DNA from: Haliclona indistincta
Lineage: Eukaryota > Porifera > Demospongiae > Haplosclerida > Chalinidae
Length of the DNA: 64,000 nucleotides
Assembly (NCBI GenBank): GCA_964017065.1
Contig: OZ024783.1
Location: forward strand, 16,378,561-16,442,560
Reading direction: 5' to 3'
This document shows, piece after piece, positions 42,521 to 54,100 of this stretch (position 1 is its first letter; each line of letters begins with the position of its first letter). A program made the translations under genes and the position numbers. The notes under the pieces were generated by a model. The model was not told the DNA's origin. It did not search any database and was given only the letters and a program-made list of their open reading frames with translations.

Positions 42521-44052
42521 TAGGGAGGCACGGTAATGCTGTCACGCCGAAAATTGTCCGCCCACGAAAATTATCCTAGGATAATTTTCGGTTTGAACGA
42601 AAATGATCCGCCTTGAACGGATTTAGTCCTAGTCGAGTATCTCTCGCACATGGCTGTTCAAGCCTTTAAAAGCAAGAAAACATCGATTGTGATGCTGCCA
42701 AAGACATTACTTGAGTCGAAATGCCCTATAATCAGTATAATGCCTGCCTAACTCCTTTATCATGCTAGTTGCTTCATTGCAGAAACCGTACTGAAATTTG
42801 CCGAAGAAGACAAATTCGAGCCAGGCCTTCGGTGCAGCGGACAATGATACCGAGCTAGTTCCTCCTCTCAGTTGCATGTAGTGTAGCCTAAGTTTCTCAG
42901 TCCTGCTCAGACCATGCAGCTCAGTAGCCCGCGCAGCTTAGCCTTGTAGGCTGCATGCACTACACTGCCCGAACGAGCGCAGTACACTGACTGAACTGAG
43001 CTAACTTCTCTCTGCATGGATCTGATGGTACTACAAAGTGTAGCAGTACTCTGAACTATAGCTCTTTGTATAGTAATCTTTTGTTATTTCTTCTAATACG
43101 TCAGTCTTAGCTTGTAGTCAGTCTGTCTGTCACCTCTTGTATTTTGTCATGTGAGTGTTGTAAGTCATTGTTCCTCTCTCTGTTTAATTACTGTGTTGCG
43201 ATTTGAGAATTAGAATTTTGTTCTCCGTTTGATCCAGTGAATTTCTCTCTTGGTTCTCTGTTCACGTTACAATCTATGACGTTACTGCACTCTTCTTCTT
43301 AGTCTATTGGTACCAATGATAGTTAATTATATAAGGAATCTGCATGCTGTGCCGGGAGAACGGTGACATCATAGTTTTAATGTTAAGCCGGACATGCTGC
43401 TGATATACCATCTGTGATGAACTCATTGGTGATAGCTACATGTTTTTGAATCCAGCCAGCTTGCAAAAGCTAGAACAATGAGTACCTGTAGCTACTTGTT
43501 GATGAGGCAACACAGTTCAGTTAAAAACTTTCACTATTTTGATGTTGTTTGTGTCAGTCTTAAATTTGTCCTAGGACAGTTTTCGTTGGCTTCTTATTTT
43601 GTCCTAGGACAGTTTTCGTTGGCTTCTCATTTTGTCCTAGGACAGTTTTCGTTGGCTTCTTATTTTGTCCTAGGACAGTTTTCGTTGGCTTCTTATTTTG
43701 TCCTAGGACAGTTTTCGTTGGCTTCTTATTTTGTCCTAGGACAGTTCTCGTTGGCGTATTTAGTCCCAGGACAGTTTTCGCCGGAATATTTTAGTCCTAG
43801 GACAATTTTCGTCTGAATATTTTAGTCCTAGGACAGTTCCCGTTAGCTTATTTTGTCCTAGGAGAGTTTTCGTTGGCGTTTTTTGTCCTAGGACAATTTT
43901 GTGTCGGCTAGGACAAAAACCGTCGATCCAATTTTGTCCTAGGACAAAATTCGTCAATCAATTTTTATCCTAGGACAATTATCGTCAGCTGAATTTTGTC
44001 CCATGGGACAATTTTCAGGTAGGACAGATATCGCTGTGACAGTGCCTCCCTA
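42521..44052. mobile_element. Element with GTCCTAGGAC tandem array
   Basis: Begins TAGGGAGGCACGGTA and ends CAGTGCCTCCCTA, with GGACAATTTTC-type sequence just inside both ends. 43563-43990 is about 12 units of a 33-bp repeat, TTTGTCCTAGGACAGTTTTC plus 13 bp. Scattered inverted units lie near 42570-42640. The outer termini are the same as the end of R1 repeats, so this is an expanded version of the composite R1 element that continues to 44882. Confidence 0.7.
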
Positions 44053-44400
44053 TGTAGGGTTGAACGAGAAAACAAGATGGCGGCTACATACAATGTATTA
44101 GCGTTCAAACGCTGATATTCGCCTGGTGAAGAATTTTATTCGTCCAAAGACGCTTAGATCTGCTCTCTGGCGTTGCCCCATCTTACAGTAGCAAGGAGAT
44201 TGCTCGAAATTGTTACTAAAGTGACGAACCTGGAAACAGTGAAAATCGAACACATATCTGTCTGGAGTCTTCGAAGAACGGCATGCTATAGGATCACCAT
44301 TCTGTTCTTGCCTGATAATTATAACCGCCGTATAGCTATAGGTCTACAAACTAGTGTGGGCGGGGCTCGTATGGCATTCATGTATGCGTAGGCGAGCTGA
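44053..44400 (-). repeat. R1 dispersed repeat, copy 3 (inverted)
   Basis: Reverse complement of 37427-37790 and of part of 37095-37240, with an internal deletion between the two parts. Ends in CCGCCCACACTAGTTTGTAG-like sequence. Confidence 0.75.
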
Positions 44401-44541
44401 TAAAATAGCATAACAATTATTTTTTGCTACTTAAATTAATAATAAAGAAAAGCCATCAACAACAGGAAAACTAAACCAATGGTGGAAACAAAGATGGCTC
44501 AACACGTGCAAGGAACTGCGCTGCACTAAAAAGGGACACAA

Positions 44542-44882
44542 ACAAGAAAATTAAAAAGATTTCTATCGAAATCAAAAGGATGTAGGTTGTGAAATCTACC
44601 ACTGGTTCACAATGTTAACTAACAAGGAACAAGCATGGAATGGTAACACGATTGACTTGGTAACAAACCGTAGATCCCTACATCAGTGGCTGCTGTGGTT
44701 AACCTAGTTGCTCGTGCATTCAGCTTGTGCACAGCCACTGATGTAGGGATCTATGGTTTGTTACCAAGTCAATCGTGTTACCATTCCATGCTTGTTCCTT
44801 GTTAGTTAACATTGTGAACCAGTGGTAGATTTCACAACCCTACATCCTTTTGATTTCGATAGAAATCTTTTTAATTTTCTTG
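44542..44882. repeat. Foldback palindrome, about 150-bp arms
   Basis: Same family as 36555-36904; the loop is about 40 bp. It adjoins R1 copy 3 in the same relative order as the pair at 36.5-37.8 kb. Confidence 0.85.
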
Positions 44883-45078
44883 TTGTAAGTTATTTAACGT
44901 TGTATACCAATTCGGTAACTGCATGTTAGACTACAAAACCATGCAGTCTAGTAGCAACTTAAGCACAATAGCAATACCATAGTACATAATAGCTAGAGCA
45001 CAAAGAGTAGCGTAATTACGACACAAAGTTAGTCTTAGAGTAGTGCATATACAATGGTAAAGCCAAACTGTTACATGT

Positions 45079-45400
45079 AATAAAAACATTTTAACAAAAA
45101 TGAAAGAGATTTAGGGTTGGTTCATGTATCGAAAAAGTATGGAAACAAGATTGTGAAAAGGCATAAACAATTAAGATTTAAATAAAAAGGATTGTAACAT
45201 TAGCAGTGTAATGCTACCTCCCTATTAAATTAACCACAACTATCGAAAGCAGTTAATTTAGAGAGGTAGCATTACTCTGCTATTGTTACAATCCTGTTTA
45301 TTTAAAACTTAATTGTTTATGCCTTTTCACAATCTTGTTTCCATACTTTTTCGATACAAGAACCAATCCTAAATCTCTTTTTAAATTAATGTTTTTATTA
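45079..45400. repeat. Foldback element, about 130-bp arms
   Basis: TAATAAAAACATT...GGATTGTAACA on the left is mirrored by TGTTACAATCC...AATGTTTTTATTA on the right, around an inner pair GTAATGCTACCTC / GAGGTAGCATTAC. Confidence 0.85.
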
Positions 45401-45596
45401 CTTGTCGGTATAATTCTAGTCTGAGAAAATAAGCTGATCAAAGAACTTTGAGAAATGATGTCTTATTAATGCTTTCTAGAGAGGAATCCAAGATGAGGAA
45501 AACTATTTGCAATAAAGCACCAAAGGTGCAGATGCCTCGGTCAGTGGCATTAATGCTACTTTTATCTATGCCTTTGTAGACTTTATAAACGAATAA

Positions 45597-45893
45597 ATTG
45601 CAATGCAGTCATCTGGTAGTCATGGGCAGTGCAAATTGGAGCACCAATCACATGATAAGTAACAGCAAACCTGGTTCTTGGACTCGGTGTTACAGTTGCA
45701 GCAATGGGTCTACTGGTGCTGGTGCCTGTTGTAATAATTGTTATCATCATCAAGTTTTGCATCGATGTTGCAAAGAGAAAGCATAAACAACTCTTACAAG
45801 CAGCGGATCAAGCAGAGAGGATCGTCCACCAGATGAAGCAGACAATCTTCCAGGAGGTAAAGACCATGAACCATAACAACACCAATAAACTAT
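45597..45893 (+). pseudogene. SRCR-receptor tail exons, degenerate copy
   Basis: Two exons of the SRCR receptor at 58464-58852 are recognisable but run together: ATGCAGTCATCTGGTAGTCA, then the membrane segment LGVTVAAMGLLVLVPVVIIV and a charged tail. A stop separates them. An AATAAA lies at 45948-45953. No SRCR exons precede it. It faces the SENP copy 2 stop codon 80 bp away. Confidence 0.65.
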
Positions 45894-45972
45894 AATACAT
45901 TTGAAGTGAACAATACTTCAAGAAACACATTTTTATACACATGTAACAATAAATATTTGATAGTGGGTGTGG

Positions 45973-48900
45973 TCATGAATTGGCTGCCAGTGATGTGATC
46001 AGTGAGCGGATTTGTTCTCGTTTGTTGATAGTTTGTTCATATGATACCCATTCCTGAGGGTTGGGTAGATGAAGACCCTCCTTGATATGCTGTGAGAGTA
46101 GAGATAAACAAGTCAGTACAGCAAGTACTGTACATGTACACAAGTAGCCTCGTACCCAAGCGCTAGAAGGGGGTGGAGCAAAAGAAGCGCCTGGTATACA
46201 CTGCACTAATATGCATACGTGACTAGCGGTGGAATTCCACCACCGCCAGTTATCATCGTACACGTTTGTGATACATGCTTGTTTACTGCATTTATGACAT
46301 TCGGTCAACAACACATCGGGATTGAGATATTTCTACATACTAGTGGGTATACATGGGTGTGGTCTCAGTACCTTGAAGAGGTTCTCAATGTATTGGAGTA
46401 CGAATATACCACAGTCTGAAGAGTTGTCCTGTAAGTATGTCTGCAAGAGGAACAAAATAATTAAACATCATACGACCATAGACCTTATAGCCCACCACAC
46501 CCTGCAAATTAACACAAAGAAACTGTAAAAATTATTATGTCAATGGTTGCTATGGTACCAGTCACCTGTTCCAAGCCCACCAGGTATGTAAACAAATTGT
46601 TTTAGCAAAACTAATGTCAACACTGGCTTATAAAATTAATGATATACTGGTGTACAGCAGTTTCACTACTTCTTGCAATCTAAAAGCGTCAACTAAACTG
46701 TGTTCAATCTGAATCACGCAATGTAATAAACCTTCCAAATAAGGCACGGATCACGCTTTACGCTTTTGAGGCTGTTGCAAGAAGTAATAAAACCGCTGAG
46801 TATAGATACGCAGTTGAATTCCTTGTTAGCACAAGCTAGTGTACACAAAACAAGCATTGTCAGCACATTCCTTTGAAACAAGCACTATCAGTTTTATACT
46901 GTACCAGTACTGTACAAACATCATCATCATCATCATGTCTACTCACACTAGGGCATGTGATTGTCATTTGGTCGAATAGTTTAGGCTCATCATCTTTTTT
47001 CTTACTCTTCCACTCTGAGGTCAGATACCTACAATACATATAATTATGGAGATGATAATCAGAGCGTAAATACACCAACATGTACGTGCAAGGTGCTTCT
47101 TGATCAATTACATGTGTACAGGGCTATAAGCTCACCTGCGCAATTCATAGCCAGCTCTTCTTCTCTTCAATCCAAGAGAGTCAAGTACAACCACACAAGG
47201 TCTGGAGACAACAAGACAGAGGATCAACACAGACACACACACACACACACACACACAGAATGATGTTTGTAAATAATTCACAAAAAAACTAGACAAGATT
47301 GCTCAGAAGGTTGACAAAGTTAAATATTGCTTAACCCTTTTAATTGGACACATTTTAATTTTTACATGCAAGGTAAAAGGAGCTACATGTAGTTTGGAAC
47401 AGTTGTAGGTAGTAGAGACAAACTATCAATTTATACCAAGTCGAACCTTCGAGTAAGTACCTGTAACTAAAATGATTAACGGTCTACAAATTGAATAAAC
47501 CATGATTGTAACTTGCTCAAAAGCTCGACTTAAAAAAATTGCGTGCACAAAATGGTGCAAAATTTTAAAAAAATTGAGTGTATCGTGAAAAATTACATTG
47601 TGCCTAAATGTGAGCGGATTTGAGCACTTTGCTCCAGAAATTTTTGAACGCACGCATGTTTTCAACTTGCTACTATTCATCAAAATTTAGTACCATGGCT
47701 CTAAAATTTGATATACAGCAAGCAGAATGATCAAATATTATACACAAAAAAATTCATTGAGTTTCAGTAATGTTTGACTGAGTAGCAGCCATTTGAAAAC
47801 AGGCGTGCGTTCAAAAATTGCAGGAGCGAAGTGACCCCTTTCTCAAATCCGCTCACAAATGTATATTCAATCACCTGTTTGGTTGAGGAGCTGGCTTTGC
47901 CCCTTCGCTTCTCAGCAGTAGCGGTGAGTCATTGGCACTCGATATAGTCGGAGTAGAGAATGCTGCAGTTGAGTCGGAGTCCACATCAGTATTAGCAGCC
48001 ACCATCTCCACAGCACTGCTGGACTCACTCTCCTCACCGACTTCTTCCTCCCTCTCCACTTCCATCACCACCTCCTCCTCCTCTTCCTTCACACTCTCAC
48101 AATCATCACTCTTCTCCTTATCAGTGCAATCCACCACCACAGCGCTCAGACCACTGTCCTCTCCTTGGACACACAACTCGACCTCCTCCTCTTGAGCAAC
48201 TTCAGTATTTTCAGGACTCTCCATCACTTTCACAGGATTTTCCTCGACAATCAAACTAGAGTTTATACTTTTTTCACCAAGTTCTTCTTCTAATACATTT
48301 TCTTCTTCTTCTTCAGTCGACAAGTCCAATACGATATTGTCATTGTTCTCTTTCTTCTCTGGGCTTTCATTTGCAGGACGCCTCCTTTTCAATGTGAGAA
48401 GTTTTCTTCGCTTCTTGCGTCTTTTAGTGGTCGAGCTCACTGTAGGTTGTGGTGCGTGTACAGGAGGTGCATTGGGGTCGTACAAGCCGGGATAACAAAT
48501 GATGGCTACAAACCAGTGAGCACTGTAGTAAAAAAGAGAGAGAACACTCTTTAGAGTGAATAGTGCAGTTAACTCTTTTGAGCTACAGTATAATTATAGC
48601 ATACATGACACTTGAGCACACTAGCACACTTGAGTCTCAACTCTTTCACAACAGAAGTAAAAAATATGTTATATTTTGCAATGTTATTATTATAAAAATT
48701 TATAAGTAGGACATATCTTCACAGTGTGTATACTATATGAAATAATTATTATTGTTATATCTTGTTGGACGTCAAAGGCACCGCCCTCTAATCTCCGCAT
48801 TTTCATGAGCATGATAATGAATGATCAATATAACTTTCATACAGTACGATGCCGTACATGAGTCACTCAACCACTTCACAAGCTTTATGGCGTAATAATA

Positions 48901-49162
48901 ATGGTGTTGCATTACATGTATATCATAATATCGTGATGACTTGGTGCAATAATTATCGTATCGTCACTAAAATCATCAATATCGCCCAGCCCTACCCTCG
49001 TACCATAAATCGTGTAAAGCATTCTTCCCCAACATTACTAATGCAGTGCCATGTGTATAATGTGCGTACCGATGACATATTGGTACAATGATGTAGTCTT
49101 TAGTGAAGAGATCAACATGACGAGTCCATGACGACACCCTACTGTGGACCTGATCCTGAGAA
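45973..49162 (-). CDS. SENP6/7-like protease, copy 2 (catalytic residues kept)
   Basis: Minus-strand exons: 49070-49162 (VSSWTRHVDLFTKDYIIVPI), 47875-48522, 47136-47201, 46947-47028, 46372-46440, 45973-46089 (stop). This is the C-terminal part of a Ulp1 cysteine peptidase that removes or edits SUMO chains in the nucleus. Catalytic His is in AHWFVAIICYPGL (CAC, plus-strand 48516-48518), Asp in VVVLDSL, Cys in NSSDCGIF with the oxyanion Gln in LQDN. After the His strand there is a roughly 190-residue insert, basic (KRRKKRRK) then very acidic (EEEEEN, KEEEEEVV), in the position where SENP6/7 peptidases carry insertions. The two first peptidase exons (ITNDDL, HLWLNL) and the N-terminal region are not found. 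A GA array and the assembly gap occupy their place. Confidence 0.82.
47609..47857. mobile_element. Foldback MITE, about 250 bp
   Basis: TGTGAGCGGATTTGAG...GAACGCACGCATG is mirrored by CAGGCGTGCGTTC...CTCAAATCCGCTCACA. The interior AGCAGAATGATCAAA is shared with 62215-62478. It lies in an intron of SENP copy 2. Confidence 0.75.
48523..49069. other. Intron of SENP copy 2
   Basis: AT-rich with a pyrimidine tract next to the acceptor. The part near 48960-49069 matches 53200-53350 in copy 3. No other feature is seen. Confidence 0.6.
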
Positions 49163-49163
49163 C

Positions 49164-49560
<397 letters not shown>

Positions 49561-49738
49561 TATATTATGTAAACATTACATACAGTACGAACAGCTTACA
49601 GAGCAACAATACAAACTTTATGCATTTAGAAATTTACGGCTCATAAAATTTTATTTTCTTGTCCAGATGACCAATTTTTAATTTTGTGGATAAATGTAGA
49701 AAATTTCGCTGCTCCAGTATAAAATGTATGGGGACATT

Positions 49739-49938
49739 NNNNNNNNNNNNNNNNNNNNNNNNNNNNNNNNNNNNNNNNNNNNNNNNNNNNNNNNNNNNNN
49801 NNNNNNNNNNNNNNNNNNNNNNNNNNNNNNNNNNNNNNNNNNNNNNNNNNNNNNNNNNNNNNNNNNNNNNNNNNNNNNNNNNNNNNNNNNNNNNNNNNNN
49901 NNNNNNNNNNNNNNNNNNNNNNNNNNNNNNNNNNNNNN
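49739..49938. other. Assembly gap (200 N)
   Basis: Exactly 200 undetermined bases, probably a placeholder length. It lies at the centre of the head-to-head SENP copies. Confidence 0.99.
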
Positions 49939-50114
49939 AGTCTGTGAGAGAGTGTGTATGAGCGACTGTGAGGGTAACAATATCTGCGTGTGTTGATAGA
50001 GCCTCTTTGTGAGGTACAGTCATATGCGTTTCAACATTTCTATAGATCTTGAAAGATACTGGATTGCAGTATGTACAACTTAAGTAAGTATGAAACTGAT
50101 GCATAAGTTGACTG
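49939..50114. repeat. Segmental-duplication segment, copy 3 (inverted)
   Basis: Reverse complement of 1-160 and of 9540-9715. In this copy it lies 5' of SENP copy 3, the same relative position as in the right block on the minus strand. Confidence 0.85.
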
Positions 50115-50119
50115 TCTAG

Positions 50120-50520
50120 GGCCATGATACACTAGGCAACTCTTGTGTGCGCAATTGTTGCCAGCAAAAAAATTGCGTAGTGTGTCATGCGAATTCAAAG
50201 AACTTTGTTGCATGCAACATTGTTGCGCAAATAGAACGTCTTTCTATTCCTGGCAATGAAGTAAGCGAAGAGCTCGTGACAGGGTGCGTCGTGGCTGAGC
50301 GTACTGCTCAACAAAGAGAAGAACTACAACAGCTGAGACGTCAACAGCATGCATGAGCTACGTACTGCTGAGACCGATGAACGTAGAAATAATAGGCTAA
50401 AGCGCATGAACATGAACGTCGTGCTGCTGAGACTAGTGAGCAAAGAGAAGACAGGCTACAGCGTACGAGACTCGAGTTGTAATCATGAGATGCGGAACTG
50501 CTTGCTGCTGTTTCATACTT
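50120..50520 (+). pseudogene. Degraded repetitive-protein frame
   Basis: Translations in shifting frames give AERTAQQREELQQLRRQ, then AAETSEQREDRLQR, an Ala/Glu/Arg-rich repeat of about 20-25 residues with several stops. This kind of repeat occurs in proteins of some transposons, including Helitron-like ones, but identity is not proven here. Confidence 0.35.
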
Positions 50521-50792
50521 CACGTGCAAGATACTCACTTGCCAAAAACTACAAGCATTGTATCAAACCACCTAGTTATCAAACTATGAGTACAATGACT
50601 AGAGATCCTCTGCAATGCACTCGCTCAGGCTCGCCCCACATTGTCCATGTACAATCGTCTAGTGAAGTCCATGTACAATCGTCTAGTGAACAGTCTCTTA
50701 CCGCTGCTGCATGTTGATCTGTTTATCATGTACATGCATATGTTATGCATATGTTATATGTTATTTATGGTGTACATCGATACATTAGAGTC

Positions 50793-51121
50793 AAGGTGGC
50801 GGGTGACCAAATTAACGATATTCATGACTTTTGCAAGTGTATTTTTCAAGCCAAAGATATTCGAACAAACAGAATTGCTGCGTACAGTTTGCTTGCCTTT
50901 CACACGACTAAAGAATTATTGTTTATAATCAAACGTGCTTAGTCTTCACAGGGCGAGCTCGTCGCTCCGAATTGGCTAACACAGCGTTCCTGAACTTGCT
51001 ATATTCGATGCCTATTGATAGGCAAGCAAACTGAATGCAGCAACTCTGTCTGCACGAATAGAAAAACATAGCTACTTGCAAAAGTCATGAATATCATTAA
51101 TTATTGGTCACCCGTCACCTT
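50793..51121. mobile_element. Foldback MITE, best-bounded copy
   Basis: AAGGTGGCGGGTGACCAAAT at the left and ATTGGTCACCCGTCACCTT at the right, with GATATTCATGACTTTTGC pairs inside. Its flanks match the flanks of the copy at 9059-9372 in inverted orientation, so both descend from one insertion in the duplicated SENP locus. Confidence 0.85.
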
Positions 51122-51174
51122 AATGTACATTCAAAACAATGTGCATACATTATTTTTTACGTTTTTTTTTCAAG

Positions 51175-54100
51175 TGGTGAAGCAATGCAGAAGTTACTGG
51201 AGTCACTCAAGCTGTCAATAGTCCTGGACCCCCTCAAACACCAGCGAGAGGTCGGTCTGTCTGTCTATCTACATGTAGAATCTTTTCTAACGTCATCATT
51301 ATTTAAAAAAATTCTTCTTGCAAAAATAGTTACAATCAGCTTTTTTTAAATGGTGTATACACACGTACAATGCAGTTCATGTTAAGTTCTTGTTGTTTGT
51401 TATAGTTGATCGTGAAACTCCTGTCAGGCGGTCTGCTAGACTGCTATCATCGTCCTTGAGTGTAGTAGTGGAGATCTGTTGATCATGCAGGACCCTCATA
51501 AACAGTGAGTACACAATGCAACTGTGTATAGCCAAAGTTGGTTCACATAATGCAATTTTAAACCTTGTGCTACAAATTTGAAAGTGTGATTCTGCTACAC
51601 ACGCACTCAATCTCTAAAATAGGATTTGGAATAATGGCTGTGTAATTTGACTCTCCCTCTCTTTCGTCTTCTCTTTCTCTTTTTCCAAATTCATCCTTCA
51701 ATCTCTACTCTCTTCCTCCCTCCTTCCCTCTCTCTTCCTCCCTCCCTCCCTCCTTCCTCTCTCTCTCTCTTCTGCCTCTCTCTCTCTTTCCTCCCTCCCT
51801 TTCTTCTTCCCTCCCTCCCTCTCCTCTCGTCTTTCCTCCTTTTCTCCCTTTCTCCCTCCCTCTCTCTCCCTTTCTCCTCCATCCTCCCTCCCTGTCTCCC
51901 TCCCTGTCTCACTCCCCTCTCCTCTCTCTCTCTCTCCCTCTCCCTCTCCCTCTCCCTTTCTCCAGGGTGCTATTCTACCCAGTGCCTGGTAGTAAACACT
52001 CTTTCTCAATCACAAACGATGATCTCATGTGCTTGTTAGAGGGAGAATATCTCAACGATAAAATCATCAACTTCTATTTAACGTGAGCAATGAATTCACC
52101 CTCATACGTGTACATGACTTCATTGCTTGTTCCACCTTAGCCTCGCACCCAGGCTCTCGGCATGGGCGGCGTGGGTGGCTATTAGAGAGCCTGGTACGCA
52201 TTGCATGCGCATGCGCGAAAATGACGTAATTAACCGTCTGATGGTTAATTCGTATACTACAGTAAACTACTGTTGATGTACGTGCACCCTTGCTTATATC
52301 AGGATACTTATTGTTAGTTCACAGAAGCAACAGTGTTTACGTAGGTCGGCTAAGCATGCCGTGATGAAGCACTGTACTGCTACGAGCCATATCGATCACC
52401 ACGAGCAAAAAATATTCTTGATTTTGGCCTGATTTCGACAAAGTAAGTGTTCTATGTCTAGACAGATCTCCAATTGCTCACAAGTTGGTCGTGTGTACCT
52501 GAACAAGCGGCCAAGTAGATGCAACAGCTTGCCTGAGCGCGGTTAGATCCCAAACAATATTTCCAGCGTTGTTCGCATTAATGCATAAATTTATGAAGGC
52601 GGGGTGAGGGCGGTGTCTTTCGGTTATTCTCCCGCGCTTTTCAAAATCTGACGCATGCGCGTGCAATGCGTACCAGGCTCTCTAGTAGCCACCCACGCAT
52701 CCCGTCCGAGAGCCTGGGTATGAGGCTAGTTCCACCTCTCCTTCAGGCACCTCTGGCTCAATCTTGGTGACAAGAAGGACTCAGTTCACTTGTTTAATTC
52801 ATTCTTCTATGCTCGACTCAGCAGCTCATCTTTTGACACCTCTAAAGCAAGGTCAGCTAGTGCACGTGTGCGTGCACCATGCACATAGAAATTTCAAACA
52901 TGAAAATTTTTGGGCTGCCCTCCAAGTGCAATGATTTTGTTCTGTAATCCCCGTACATTTTACCCACAAAATAAAAAATTGGTTGTCTGGACAAGAAGAA
53001 ACAATTTTTACGTGGCGTAAATTTCTATACGTACTGTTTACGTAATGTTTCTCTCTCTCCTCTCTCTCTCTTCAACCTAACCACTCTCTCTTTTTCTTTC
53101 TTTCTTAGTTCTCAGGATGAGGTCCACAGTAGGGTGTCATCATGGACTCGTCATGTTGATCTCTTCACTAAAGACTACATCATTGTACCAATATGTCATC
53201 GGTACGCACATTATACATATACACACAGCGCTACTTTATGTATTACTTAATGTTGGGGAAGAGTGCTTTACATGCTGTATGGCGGCACGAGGGTAGGGCT
53301 GGGTGATATTGATAATTTTAGTGATGATATGATATTGCACCAAGTCATCACAATAATTATGATGATAATAGTTATTATTGCCACGCTATAATATTTTTAT
53401 TTGCCGTCCTTACCTTTTGTACATTGTATGTCAGAAAGATCAAAAATTGTATTACCGTTACTTCAATATTCACGATAATTATTACACAACATAATTTGTG
53501 ATCACTATAATTATTATTGTTTAACCCTTTATTTACTGAATTATTTTGACATATTGGGAATTGCTCGACGTTGCTTACCTGATCGACGTTGCTTGTCCGT
53601 GCGAACATCCTGATAACCTGAGCGCGGCCAGGCAGCGTAAGCTGGACAAGTACGCGGAGACAATTAAAGAAGCGGCTGGAGGACAAGGGGTTCGATACAA
53701 TGCTAGACGCATTCATTGTTGGATCGCTGGGTGCATGGGACCCAGATAACGACCATCTCCTTTCAAAGCTTGGGATCGGTCGCAAGTACGGGACCCTGTT
53801 CAAGAAGTTGTGCTGTCGTGACGCCATTGCTGGTAGTTACGAGGCCTGGGCTTAACGGTGGCACTGGCCAGCAGCCTGCTTCTGGAACCACTGGTTGAAA
53901 TCCTGAAATCATACTCAGTCTTCACAAACCCTCCGAGAGACTGGCTCCTCATGCCTCATCTCTCAGAGCCGTGACCTGCCACCGTAGCAAGCGCTCTTGT
54001 CTGACGGGTGGCACTGTTTACGTAAGTGTGTGGGTCACGAGGCCGGTTCCGCAAGGGACACCCTCTGTTGGCAACGGCAGAGGCGGCTACCCTTTGGGGG

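Noticed and set aside
43478..43816. Repeat protein with LGQFSLASYFV units
   Set aside because: Translation of the 33-bp CCTAGG array of a mobile element; the frame is open only because 33 is divisible by three.
47932..48195. Ser/Thr-rich plus-strand frame
   Set aside because: Antisense shadow of the Glu-rich insert of SENP copy 2.
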